Below, one piece after another: positions 17,978 through 26,305 of a stretch of 64,000 nucleotides of DNA; within the stretch, counting starts at the first letter, position 1, and every line of letters starts with the position of its first letter. A program made the translations under genes and the position numbers. The notes under the pieces are model-generated. The model made no database searches. It saw nothing but the letters and a program-made list of their open reading frames with translations, and was not told the origin of the DNA. This DNA is from Cryobacterium tepidiphilum (lineage in GTDB: Bacteria; Actinomycetota; Actinomycetes; Actinomycetales; Microbacteriaceae), in NCBI RefSeq assembly GCF_003716325.1, contig NZ_RDSR01000003.1, positions 148,721 through 212,720 of the forward strand, read 5' to 3'.

Positions 17978-20506
17978 ATGTTCAGACTCACGATCAAGCA
18001 GGTGCTCGCCCAACGGCTACGCCTCGCCCTCACCCTCCTCGCGGTCGTCCTCGGCGTGACGTTCGTCACCGGCAGTCTCGTGCTGACCGACACCTCGCAG
18101 AAGTTGTTCGACGACCAGTTCAGAACCGCAACGGAGGGAGCCGACTTCACCGTGCGATCCGCTGCCGCCTTCGACTCGGCCATGGGAGTCGAGGTCGAGC
18201 GTGACCCGCTGCCGCACGCACTCCTCGAGCGCGTGGCCGGTGTGGACGGCGTAGCGACCGCAGCGCCCGTGGCCAAGGGCCAGGGGCTCCTGGAGTTCGA
18301 CGGCGACGCCATCGTTCCCGCCGGGGCGTCTCTGCTCACCACCTGGGTGCCCGAGCCCCTCGGAGCATTCAGCCTGCGCGCGGGCACCGCCCCGAACTCG
18401 CCCGACGAGGTCGTAATCGACGTCGCAACCGCGAACGCCCACGGCATCACGGTCGGTGACACCGTCACGGTCCGCGCCGAGGAGGCACGCCCGCTGACCG
18501 TGGTCGGTCTCGTCGGCTTCGGAAGCGCCGACGGGCTGCCCAACAGCACCGTGGCGATCACCACCCTCGCCTCCGCCCAACACCTCCTCGGGCTCGGCGA
18601 CGGCTTCTCCGACATCATGGTCGTGAAGACGGATGCGGCGGGGCCCGACTTCGAGACAACCCTGACGAGTGCGCTCGGCGCGAGCTACGAAGCTGCCTCC
18701 AGCCGGGACCTCGCGACGGCGAGCGCCGACGCGGCGAAAGGCAGCCTCGAGTACCTGCAGATCATGCTGCTCGCCCTCGCGGCTGCCTCCCTGCTCATCG
18801 GCGCCTTCCTGATTGCCAACACCTTCTCCATCGTGATCACGCAGCGCACCCGCGAGCTCGCGGTGCTCCGTGCTGCCGGAGCCACCAGCGCCCAGCTCCT
18901 GCGCTCCGTGCTGGGTGAGGCGCTCCTGGTCGGGATCACGGCATCCGTCGCCGGTGTCGGCCTCGGCATCGCCGCCGCCCTGGGTCTACGACAGGTCGTC
19001 GGAGCGTTCGGTGTTCCCCTGCCAGACGGGGACGTTTCGGTGACGCCGAGGACGATCGCGATCTCGCTCGTCATCGGCATCGTCGTCACGCTCGTGTCGG
19101 CGCTGGCACCCGCCCGCAGGGCGGCCTCGGTGTCGCCCATCGCAGCCATGCGTGACAACACGGCAGGCGGCGCCTCGCTGGGTCGCGCGCGCACCGCGGG
19201 CGGGGCGATCACCGCGGTCGCCGGCGTCGCCGCAGTCGTCACGGTCGTCGCGGGCGCCCCCGTCGCCCTGCTCGGCCTGGGCGCGGTGCTGACCATCGTC
19301 GGGCTCACCCTGCTCGGACCGGTGATCATGCCGCCGCTCGCTCGCGTGGTCGGTCGCCCCCTTCACGTCCTCGGGGTTCCCGGGCAGCTCGCGGCTGAGT
19401 CCGCGGCCCGGGCGCCGCGCAGGACCGCCTCGACCACGATGGCGCTCGCCCTGGGGTTGACGCTGATCATGTTCGTCACGATCGTCGCGTCGTCGGTCAA
19501 GGACTCCATCGCCTCCACCTATAAGGAGGTCATCTCGGCGGACTACGTCGTGGAGAGTGCGCGCGGTGAGATGCTCGGGGGCCTTCCGCCGATGGTGCAT
19601 CACCACCTGAGCCAGCTCGACGAGGTCGCTGTCGCCTCGCGCCTCCAGTATGGCCACTGGAGGTACGGCACGAGCGTACGCGCGCTCACCGCGATCGACC
19701 CCGACACGATCGGCGAGGTCGCATCCGTTGACATGGTGAAGGGCGCGCTCGCCGACGTCGCGGCCGGTGGCGTGGTGGTGTCGGAGCAGGTGGCCGACGA
19801 TCTCGGCCTCGATGTGGGCGACGAGATCCCCATGACATTCGCGCGCACCGGCGAGCAGCAGATGGAGATCGTGGGACTCATCGACGACCAGGATGCGCAG
19901 GCGCTCAGCACCGACTACCTGATCTCCCTCGGTACGTACGCGAAGGTGTACACGGAGACCATGGACGCCAGCGTTTTCCTCCGCACCGCACCGGGGGTCA
20001 GCGCCGCTGAGGCGCACAGCGCGATCACCAACGCCCTCGCCGACTTCCCGACGGCGGAGGTGCGCGACCAGGCGGCCGCGATCTCCGGTCGCACGATGGC
20101 CGTCGACCAGATCCTCGGGCTCGTCACGGTCCTGCTGATGCTGGCGCTCACCATCGCCCTCCTGGGCATCACCAACACGCTCGCGTTGTCGGTGATCGAG
20201 CGCACCCGGGAGATCGGACTCCTCCGCTCCGTCGGAATGGTCCGGTCGCAGCTGCGGGCGCTCGTGCAGGCCGAAGCGGTGCTCGTTGCGGTGCTCGCCG
20301 TCATCCTCGGCACGGCGCTCGGCACGGGCTTCGGTGTGGCCACGGTCGTCGCGCTGGGCCAGAGCGGCCCGCTGAGCCTGAATCTCCCGATCAGCCAGCT
20401 TCTGCTGCTGATGGCCCTCACGGCGGCAGCCGGCCTCGTGGCCGGGATCCTGCCGGCCCGGCGGGCGAGTAACCTCAACGAGCTGGCGGCCATCGCGCAG
20501 GGTTGA
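17978..20506 (+). CDS. FtsX-like ABC permease with two FtsX domains
   Basis: 842 residues. It has an N-terminal membrane segment (about 12-35), a large extracytoplasmic domain, three membrane segments around 255-385, a second set near 420-485, another extracytoplasmic domain, and three final segments (about 700-840). The two FtsX cores end in the usual ...PARRAA..SPIAAMR and ...PARRASNLNELAAI stretches. This double build is common for Gram-positive peptide- or lipid-handling ABC permeases such as the BceB/MacB relatives. It is coupled to the ATPase gene 5 bp upstream. A hairpin 18 bp after its stop closes the unit. Confidence 0.93.
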   Translation: MFRLTIKQVLAQRLRLALTLLAVVLGVTFVTGSLVLTDTSQKLFDDQFRTATEGADFTVRSAAAFDSAMGVEVERDPLPHALLERVAGVDGVATAAPVAKGQGLLEFDGDAIVPAGASLLTTWVPEPLGAFSLRAGTAPNSPDEVVIDVATANAHGITVGDTVTVRAEEARPLTVVGLVGFGSADGLPNSTVAITTLASAQHLLGLGDGFSDIMVVKTDAAGPDFETTLTSALGASYEAASSRDLATASADAAKGSLEYLQIMLLALAAASLLIGAFLIANTFSIVITQRTRELAVLRAAGATSAQLLRSVLGEALLVGITASVAGVGLGIAAALGLRQVVGAFGVPLPDGDVSVTPRTIAISLVIGIVVTLVSALAPARRAASVSPIAAMRDNTAGGASLGRARTAGGAITAVAGVAAVVTVVAGAPVALLGLGAVLTIVGLTLLGPVIMPPLARVVGRPLHVLGVPGQLAAESAARAPRRTASTTMALALGLTLIMFVTIVASSVKDSIASTYKEVISADYVVESARGEMLGGLPPMVHHHLSQLDEVAVASRLQYGHWRYGTSVRALTAIDPDTIGEVASVDMVKGALADVAAGGVVVSEQVADDLGLDVGDEIPMTFARTGEQQMEIVGLIDDQDAQALSTDYLISLGTYAKVYTETMDASVFLRTAPGVSAAEAHSAITNALADFPTAEVRDQAAAISGRTMAVDQILGLVTVLLMLALTIALLGITNTLALSVIERTREIGLLRSVGMVRSQLRALVQAEAVLVAVLAVILGTALGTGFGVATVVALGQSGPLSLNLPISQLLLLMALTAAAGLVAGILPARRASNLNELAAIAQG

Positions 20507-20523
20507 GTTGATTGAGTTGACGG

Positions 20524-20564
20524 AAGGGCCGTCCCGAGCTGCAGGTCAGCCGGGGCGGCCCTTT
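20524..20564 (+). terminator. Rho-independent-type hairpin after the efflux operon
   Basis: AAGGGCCGTCCC pairs with GGGGCGGCCCTT (one G-T pair) around a 17-base loop, followed by only TTTC rather than a long T-run. The position directly between the plus-strand permease gene and a convergent gene fits a shared, bidirectional terminator. Confidence 0.65.
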
Positions 20565-20579
20565 CGAGTGCCGCCCCGC

Positions 20580-21236
20580 TCACAGGTGCCTGCGCACCTC
20601 GTCCATGAATCCCTTCGGCTCGTCGGTCCACAGGCGCACCCGGGTCACGACCTGCTCGCCGCCCGTCGCGCCGCTGCCCGGCAACCGCACGGTGGTGGCC
20701 CCCTCGAGCTCGATCTCGATATTCGTCTCGTTATTGACGTGCATCATGAGGGTCGGATGGCCGTCGATCTCGGTGATCCGCGGCAGCTTCTGCTCCTCGA
20801 CGCGCAGGTCGCGCGCAACGGAGGCGACGTCGCGCCAGCCGAGCGCGACATCCGTTTCAAGACCGGCGCGCACACGGATGCCCTCGGGCCCGACGGTGTG
20901 CGGGCGCACGAGGAAGGCGCAGAGCAGGCCGAACATCCAGGTGAGCCCCCAGATGCCGAGGATCAGGAACGGAATGCGCACGACCGGCCAGTGATGCACG
21001 ATCAAGTCGATGATGGGGATCTCCACCGCCGACACGACGATGAAGACGATGAGGATCGTGAGCACCGGCTTGTGGAAGCTGAAGCCCGTCGCCCCGGGCG
21101 GGATGGCCGGACGCCGGGCGACGAGGCGGGCGATGCTCGCGTAGATGCTGAGCTCCATGAAGATGGCGCGCTTCAGAAAGCCTGAGCTGCGTCGCCAGAC
21201 GGATGCCGCGGGCGGGCGTGATGCCTGATCGCTCAC
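20580..21236 (-). CDS. Membrane protein of unknown function with a soluble PH-like tail
   Basis: 218 residues. Two hydrophobic segments lie at about 55-75 and 88-110; the C-terminal 100 residues are soluble and beta-rich (VGPEGIRVRAGLETDVALGW resembles the bacterial PH-domain style). The start is a GTG at 21236; an ATG at 21158 is an alternative that would remove 26 residues. It is convergent with the FtsX gene and shares the terminator region. No catalytic motif is seen, so no function is proposed. Confidence 0.75.
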   Translation of the reverse strand: MSDQASRPPAASVWRRSSGFLKRAIFMELSIYASIARLVARRPAIPPGATGFSFHKPVLTILIVFIVVSAVEIPIIDLIVHHWPVVRIPFLILGIWGLTWMFGLLCAFLVRPHTVGPEGIRVRAGLETDVALGWRDVASVARDLRVEEQKLPRITEIDGHPTLMMHVNNETNIEIELEGATTVRLPGSGATGGEQVVTRVRLWTDEPKGFMDEVRRHL

Positions 21237-21341
21237 TTCTCGGCCACCGCTGGGACCTCCACCCGCTCCTCGCTCACCACCAGAGTACGGGCTGGCCCCG
21301 CGACCCTCGTGCGTGCGCCGATTGCGCGCCGGGACTGGCGG

Positions 21342-23051
21342 TCAGCGGCGGCGACCGCCGACGACGAGCGCGAACACCAGCGGCACGACCGACGCGGCCA
21401 TCAGCACGGAGCCCAGCACGGCGTCATCCGCTCGCACGATCGCCCCGGCGATGAGCAGCGCGCCGAACAGCGCTCCCGACGCCAGGCGCCGACCCGTGCG
21501 TTCCAGCCGGGCGACCCGTTGCTCGAGGCGCGGAATCTTGATCTCCAGCCGGCCGTCCTCGACGCGAGTGACGAGCGCATCCAGCCGTTTCGGTGTCCGC
21601 CAGGCGACGCCGAGGAGCTCGATGGCCTGCTGCGCGAGGTCCTGCACCACGTTGCCGCGCTCGTCGCGCACGAGCTGCGCCGCGTACGGCTCGACGCTGT
21701 CCCAGATGTTGAACTGCGGGTCGAGCGCGCTGCAGACACCGGAGGTGAGTGACATGGCGCGGATGATGAGCAGGAAGTTCTCCGGCAGCTGGAACGGAAG
21801 CGAACGGACCACCTCACCAAACTGCATGGCGAAGTCACGGAACTCGCGCGGATCGACGTCGCGCAGCTCGGCGAAGCCCATGCCGCCGAACCGGGCGAAG
21901 AGCTGCGTCATCACCCGCTCAAGGTCTGCCGTCTCGGCGGTCGGCAGCAGCACGCCGACGTCACCCATCGCATCCACCAGCCCCTTGCCGTCACGCGCGG
22001 CGGCCGCGATCAAGAGCTTGCGCAGTCCGCGCCGTGTGCCGGGCGGCACCTCCCCCATCATGCCGAAGTCGATGAAGGTCAGCGCCCAGCCGCGGTCTCC
22101 GGCCCCGTCGGGCACGGGCGTCACGAAGATGTTGCCCGGATGGGGGTCGGCGTGGAAGAAACCCGTGGTGAACAGCTGGTCGAACATGACCTTCGCGAAC
22201 ACCGGCGCCACCTGCGCCGGATCGATGCCGGCCGCGCGCAGCGCCTCGGTGTCGGTGATCTTGATCGCCGTGACGTCTTCGAGCGTGAGAACCCGGCGGG
22301 TCGTGCGCTCCCACACGACCGCCGGCACCTCTACCCGGTCGTCGCCCGCGAAGATTTCGCCGAATCGCTCGGCGTTGGCGGCCTCAAGCAGGTAGTCGAT
22401 CTCCTCGAGACTCGTCTGCGCGAACTCCTCGACGAGCGCGGGCATATCCACGCGTTCGGATACGAGGCGAATCCGGCTGAGCCAACCGCCCACCTTTCGC
22501 AGAGCCGTCAGGTCGACATCGACGATCGAGCGGATGCCGGGCCGCTGCACCTTGACCACGACCCCGTCCAGCCCGGTGTCGGCAGCATCGAGTGGACCCA
22601 GCCGCGCCCGGTGCGCTTGTCCGAGAGATGCCGCCGCGACAGGCGTCTCATCGATCGTCGAATACACGCGCTCGAGTGGCAGGCCCAACTCTTCCTCGGC
22701 CAGGGGCCGGATCTGCGCGAACGGCACCGGCGGAACCTCGTCCTGCAGGCCCTGAAGTTCGGTCGTGATCTCGGGCGGCAGCACGTCGAGCCTGGACGAC
22801 ATGAACTGGCCGACCTTGATCATCAGGCCGCCGAGTTCCACGGCGAGCAGATGGAACCGCTGGGCGAGGCGAAGCATCCGTTTGGAGCGTGTGCGTTCGG
22901 CGACCGACGCCAGGCCGATGCGTGGGAGGAACAGTTCGTACCACCACGTCACCGCGAGGTGCCACGCCGCGAAACGAAGGATGCGCCGGTAGCGGGCGCT
23001 GGTGAGGTCCGTTTTCGGCGCATCCGCTTGACTCGGAACGGGCGACGACAC
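21342..23051 (-). CDS. ABC1/AarF/UbiB-family atypical kinase
   Basis: 569 residues. The ABC1 signature elements are in order: LGGLMIKVGQFMSSR (KxGQ motif), an Ala-rich AAASLGQAHRARL loop, VVVKVQRPGI with the nucleotide-binding Lys, FFHADPHPGNIF as catalytic loop and FIDFGMMGE as the metal-binding DFG equivalent. Two C-terminal hydrophobic segments (about 520-565) anchor it in the membrane. UbiB-type proteins have ATPase activity and support isoprenoid lipid metabolism. GTG 23051 is chosen, with AGGA upstream, because the longer frame overlaps the PadR gene. It lies 5 bp after the PadR stop, so the two are co-transcribed. Confidence 0.92.
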   Translation of the reverse strand: MSSPVPSQADAPKTDLTSARYRRILRFAAWHLAVTWWYELFLPRIGLASVAERTRSKRMLRLAQRFHLLAVELGGLMIKVGQFMSSRLDVLPPEITTELQGLQDEVPPVPFAQIRPLAEEELGLPLERVYSTIDETPVAAASLGQAHRARLGPLDAADTGLDGVVVKVQRPGIRSIVDVDLTALRKVGGWLSRIRLVSERVDMPALVEEFAQTSLEEIDYLLEAANAERFGEIFAGDDRVEVPAVVWERTTRRVLTLEDVTAIKITDTEALRAAGIDPAQVAPVFAKVMFDQLFTTGFFHADPHPGNIFVTPVPDGAGDRGWALTFIDFGMMGEVPPGTRRGLRKLLIAAAARDGKGLVDAMGDVGVLLPTAETADLERVMTQLFARFGGMGFAELRDVDPREFRDFAMQFGEVVRSLPFQLPENFLLIIRAMSLTSGVCSALDPQFNIWDSVEPYAAQLVRDERGNVVQDLAQQAIELLGVAWRTPKRLDALVTRVEDGRLEIKIPRLEQRVARLERTGRRLASGALFGALLIAGAIVRADDAVLGSVLMAASVVPLVFALVVGGRRR

Positions 23052-23056
23052 CCGGC

Positions 23057-23602
23057 TCAGTCCTGGGCGAGGATCGAGTAGAGCTTGCGCCGTGCGTCGT
23101 CGAGCACGGTCGCGGCCTGCTGATTCTGCTCGGGTGAGCCGGTGCGGCGCACCTGTGCGGCGGCCTGGGCAAGGGCGATGCCGGCCTTCGGCAGGGCGCC
23201 GAAGGGATGTCCGTCGCTTCCGCTCGCGGTCTCCCACGGTGCCGTCGTGCCCGCGTTCGCGACCTCCTCGCGGCCCGCCTCCGTGAGCGAGTAGGTCTTG
23301 CGCCCGTTCGACTCCTCGGCGCTGATGAGGCCTTCGTCGGCGAGCAGCTGCAGCGTCGGGTAGACCGAGCCGGCGCTCGGCTTCCAACTGCCGCCACTGC
23401 GCTCCTCGATCTCGCGGATGATCTGGTAGCCGTGCATCGGCTTCTCGGCGAGGAGCGCGAGCACGGCGGCACGCACGTCGCCGCGGCCCATGCGCGGGGC
23501 GCCGCGCTTCTCGAATTGGGAGCGCAGCTGGTCGAATGCCTGCCACATGCCTTCAGTGTGGTGCCCGGTGCCGAAGCCGCCGGTGGGGAATGACGTGCCC
23601 AT
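23057..23602 (-). CDS. PadR-family transcriptional regulator
   Basis: 181 residues. GRGDVRAAVLALLAEKPMHG and GYQIIREIEERSGGSWKPSAG form the PadR winged helix, followed by YPTLQLLADEGLI and a C-terminal dimerisation helix. ATG 23602 follows AAGGAGG with an ideal spacer; the frame from 23623 is rejected. PadR repressors usually control the membrane gene next to them, here the ABC1 kinase, and often themselves. A 10-bp palindrome, CGATATATCG, lies 35 bp upstream and is a good candidate operator. The inducer is unknown. Confidence 0.93.
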   Translation of the reverse strand: MGTSFPTGGFGTGHHTEGMWQAFDQLRSQFEKRGAPRMGRGDVRAAVLALLAEKPMHGYQIIREIEERSGGSWKPSAGSVYPTLQLLADEGLISAEESNGRKTYSLTEAGREEVANAGTTAPWETASGSDGHPFGALPKAGIALAQAAAQVRRTGSPEQNQQAATVLDDARRKLYSILAQD

Positions 23603-23637
23603 GGTGTCCTCCTTGTGAAGCACTAAACGATGTTCAA

Positions 23638-23647
23638 CGATATATCG
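23638..23647. promoter_or_regulatory. Palindromic operator candidate for PadR
   Basis: CGATATATCG is a perfect palindrome in the AT-richest part of the region just before the PadR gene, where its promoter should lie. A partial direct repeat (ACGATGTTCA, then ACGATATATC) overlaps it. AT-rich dyads with TATC/GATA halves are typical of PadR sites. Autorepression is inferred. Confidence 0.45.
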
Positions 23648-23717
23648 CTATGACTTTGAAGTGCTAGAGGTTGGCAGCCCTCCCTCCCCGGCTCCATTTT
23701 CCGGCTCGTGCCCTGGC

Positions 23718-24245
23718 CTATCCGAGCGCGGCTGAACCGAAGTTCCGATAGTCGGGGCCGGCGTTCTCCATCACGGTGACGCTGTGAATCCCACTCATCA
23801 GGCGGCTTCCGGGTACCTGAAATTCCTGCGTGCTGTCCGAATCGCTGACAGCGCCGATCTCGTAAGCCATGCCGGCATCGCTGGACCACACTCCGTCGGC
23901 ATCCTTGACCAGCGCACCTTCGTTGAGGTAAATCCGAAGATCAGGAGAGGGCCCCGTTCGGAAATTCGAGAGAGCCACCCACACGGTTCCATCGTCGCGA
24001 CGCGCGATGACAACCGAGCCGGCCGTCTGCGCCCACTGACTCACGAACTCCCCGCTGAGTGGAAGCTGCTGTTCGAATTCGCTCGAAGCGGCCGTTTCAT
24101 CTTGGATCGCATCCGCCGTCGGAGACGTTGCCGTCGAGGTTGGGCTGAGAGGTAAGGGAACGTCGTGCGCAGTGCAACCGGTCAGGGAGCCGCCGATCGC
24201 CCCGACGAACACGATCGCGGATGCCAGGCGAAGAACAATGCGCAT
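23718..24245 (-). CDS. Lipoprotein with DM13-like domain
   Basis: About 175 residues. A signal peptide with a lipobox (SLTGC) is visible around residues 17-24 from ATG 24245, so export and lipid anchoring are expected. The C-terminal half fits the DM13 domain: VWVALSNFRTGPSPDLRIYL, then a second beta region and a final PDYRNFGSAALG. DM13 is thought to be a redox or electron-transfer-type module, and some members carry a conserved Cys that is not obvious here. ATG 24257 would add four residues before the signal peptide. No operon partner. Confidence 0.8.
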   Translation of the reverse strand: MRIVLRLASAIVFVGAIGGSLTGCTAHDVPLPLSPTSTATSPTADAIQDETAASSEFEQQLPLSGEFVSQWAQTAGSVVIARRDDGTVWVALSNFRTGPSPDLRIYLNEGALVKDADGVWSSDAGMAYEIGAVSDSDSTQEFQVPGSRLMSGIHSVTVMENAGPDYRNFGSAALG

Positions 24246-24387
24246 GGGCTCGAACATACCGGTCTGCGAGCGCTCGACGCCAAGGGCCAGCTCACTCGCG
24301 GCTGAGGTCGGCTCTCGCCGACACTGACGCGCATCCGTTCAAACCTTCAGTGGTGGGACGCGCGATGCTTCTCACGATCGGCTCACC

Positions 24388-24588
24388 TCATCCGCCCATC
24401 TCCGATGCCGGCGGTGCCTTCACTCGATGCTCACTGTGGTCTTCGAGGTCTGGCTTCGCCCGCAGTTCGTCCGCGATCTCCTCCTCCGGTCGCGGCGCGA
24501 CCGACTGGTCGACTTCGAGCTCCGGGAGAGACGTCTCATCCGGGCCGGGAACGTGACTCTGATCCGGGTGTTCAGAATGGAGCGACAT
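24388..24588 (-). CDS. Small acidic, probably disordered protein
   Basis: 66 residues beginning MSLHSEHPDQSHVPGPDETS and rich in Glu, Asp, Pro and Ser; predicted largely unstructured. ATG 24588 has GAAGGA 6 bp upstream, which favours this start over the frame from 24675. I recognise no domain. A degraded copy of its C-terminal half (EEIAD..RAKPD.EDH) lies at 26204-26299, which shows that the sequence has been duplicated locally and supports it being a real gene. Function unknown. Confidence 0.7.
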   Translation of the reverse strand: MSLHSEHPDQSHVPGPDETSLPELEVDQSVAPRPEEEIADELRAKPDLEDHSEHRVKAPPASEMGG

Positions 24589-24755
24589 GGTGATTCCTTC
24601 GATCGATAACAACCTCAGCGTAGGGCGGTTCGACTGCGCCCGGGCGGGGCGATCGACGACAGCTTCGAGAAGCAAGACGCGCCGTCGATGCTGGCCCGCG
24701 GGCTACCTGGGCCGACCCTCGGAAGTCATCGTCTACGCTCGGTAGCCCCGGAACA

Positions 24756-25541
24756 TCAGCCGGCGGCGCCCTCGCCGAATTTTTCGAGGCGCGACTGCAT
24801 GTCCCAGTAGGACGTCGCGCGGGGCGCCTGGCTCCCGTCGCGCAGGGTAACGACACTGCTCACCGCCGCGTCCACCGACGCGCGGTATGGGAGCGATCCC
24901 GAGCTGACCCGTTTCACACCCAACTCCCCCAGCTCGGAGACGGTCAACGAGGGATGCGCCAATACGTTGAGCGGCAGCCCGACGCCGGCGGCTATGCTCC
25001 GGATATCGTCCGGAGCCGTAGCGCCGGGGACGAAGAGGCCGTCGGCTCCGGCATCGGCATAGGCGCGGGCACGGAGCAGGACGGCCTCCACGGTCGCTTC
25101 TTCCCCGAACCAGAGGTTGTCCACGCGGGCGTTGACGAACACGTCCGGAGTGCGGTGCTTGACGGCGGCGATTTTGGCGGCGGCGATCGCCGGATCCACC
25201 AGGTGGCCGGCCCCGCTGTCCTCCAGGTTCACGCCAGCCACTCCGAGCCCCGCGAGTTCGGCAACAAAATCGGCAACTTCGGCTGCGTCGACCGAGTAGC
25301 CGTCCTCGATGTCCGCCGTGACATGCACGGGGAGGCGGCACATCTGCTTGATGAGCGCGACGGTGGGCGCCTTGGTGGAACCACCGCCGTCAGGCACCCC
25401 TGCACTGGCCGCAATGCCGAAGCTGGTGGTGCCGATCGCTGGGAAGCCGGCCGCTGCGAACGCCAAGGCTGAGCCGACGTCCCATGCGTTGGGCAGCAGA
25501 AGTGGCGCGTCGGCGAAGTGCAGTTCCCGAAATGTGGCCAT
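24756..25541 (-). CDS. Isocitrate lyase/PEP mutase family protein
   Basis: 261 residues. LLLPNAWDVGSALAFAAAGFPAIGTTS is the phosphoenolpyruvate mutase-like first strand; VTADIEDGYS carries the metal-binding Asp-x-Glu pair and VNLEDS the next acidic pair. VNARVDNLWFG follows. These enzymes cleave or form C-C or C-P bonds next to a carboxylate, for example 2-methylisocitrate lyase or oxaloacetate decarboxylase types. The Lys-Lys-Cys-Gly catalytic loop of true isocitrate lyase is not seen. ATG 25541 follows GGGAACGAGA. Stands alone, divergent from the ABM gene. Confidence 0.87.
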   Translation of the reverse strand: MATFRELHFADAPLLLPNAWDVGSALAFAAAGFPAIGTTSFGIAASAGVPDGGGSTKAPTVALIKQMCRLPVHVTADIEDGYSVDAAEVADFVAELAGLGVAGVNLEDSGAGHLVDPAIAAAKIAAVKHRTPDVFVNARVDNLWFGEEATVEAVLLRARAYADAGADGLFVPGATAPDDIRSIAAGVGLPLNVLAHPSLTVSELGELGVKRVSSGSLPYRASVDAAVSSVVTLRDGSQAPRATSYWDMQSRLEKFGEGAAG

Positions 25542-25683
25542 TCTCGTTCCCATCCCGCGCCATCCGCAGAGGTCATTCGGTCCCGTTCGAAAGCGCGTTA
25601 CGAGCCGTCATTGTGACCCATTGTAGGTCGCGCCAGTGGCGCTTAATATGGGCCGTATCTCGATGCAATTGGAGGCATTCGCC

Positions 25684-25989
25684 ATGTCTGTCATTGTCAC
25701 GGTCAAGATTTCCGGCGACACGGATGTCTTCACCAAATCACTTGAGGAACGCGCAGACTTGTTCCGCGAGGTTGCCGAGCGCGGGCGGAAGGCGGGGGCC
25801 GTTCACCATCAATTCGGTGTGGGAGACGGGTTCATTCTCGTCGTCGACGAGTGGGATTCCGCCGACGCATTCAACGCCTTCTTCAGCGATCCGGAGTTGA
25901 TGGGGTTCATCGGATCAGTCGGCGCTGACCCCAATGTCGCGCCGGAGATCACGACGGTGAATGCCATCGACTCGCCGGACAAATTCTGA
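25684..25989 (+). CDS. Antibiotic-biosynthesis-monooxygenase-like (ABM, ferredoxin fold) protein
   Basis: 101 residues. MSVIVTVKISGDTDVF, then a helix and the pattern FILVVDEWDSADAFNAFFSDPEL fit the dimeric alpha-beta ABM barrel. Members include quinol monooxygenases and many small proteins of unknown activity. ATG 25684 has GGAGG 8 bp upstream; the longer frame from 25636 is not needed. It is divergent from the PEP mutase-like gene across about 140 bp. Confidence 0.75.
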   Translation: MSVIVTVKISGDTDVFTKSLEERADLFREVAERGRKAGAVHHQFGVGDGFILVVDEWDSADAFNAFFSDPELMGFIGSVGADPNVAPEITTVNAIDSPDKF

Positions 25990-26203
25990 TCGGAAAACCG
26001 GGCATCCGCACGGACGTGTCGTGCTCCAGAGAGCCCAGGCGACGAGTACCGGTTGAAGGAAAAAACGGATAACGCGCGCTCGGTCCGTGCGCATCAGCGG
26101 TGCTGATTGTCCGGTGTGCCACTGATGCACGTTCCGGGGAACACCACCACGAAAAATGCCGCAATGACAGCGCCGATCCTGCGTCGCTCGCGCGGAAGCA
26201 AGA

Positions 26204-26299
26204 TCACTGCGGCCGCGGATGCCGGCCGTGATCTTCGACGTCTGGTTTCGCGCGTGCGACGTCGGCGATCTCTTCCTGCCTCGATAGCTCCGGGGAGAC
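26204..26299 (-). pseudogene. Decayed, N-terminally truncated copy of the small acidic protein
   Basis: The minus strand reads SPELSRQEEIADVARAKPD and then VEDHGRHPRPQ before a TGA at 26204. It aligns with the end of the 66-residue protein at 24388-24588 (SLPELEVD...EEEIADELRAKPD.EDHSEHR). The first half is missing: an in-frame stop lies directly upstream, and there is no start codon. It sits in the 316-bp stretch (25990-26305) between the ABM gene and the GAF-GGDEF gene, where I see nothing else. Confidence 0.6.
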
Positions 26300-26305
26300 T
26301 CAGCC

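Noticed and set aside
21342..23546. 734-codon frame for the ABC1 kinase
   Set aside because: The first 165 codons overlap the PadR gene; GTG 23051 with its own ribosome site is the better start.
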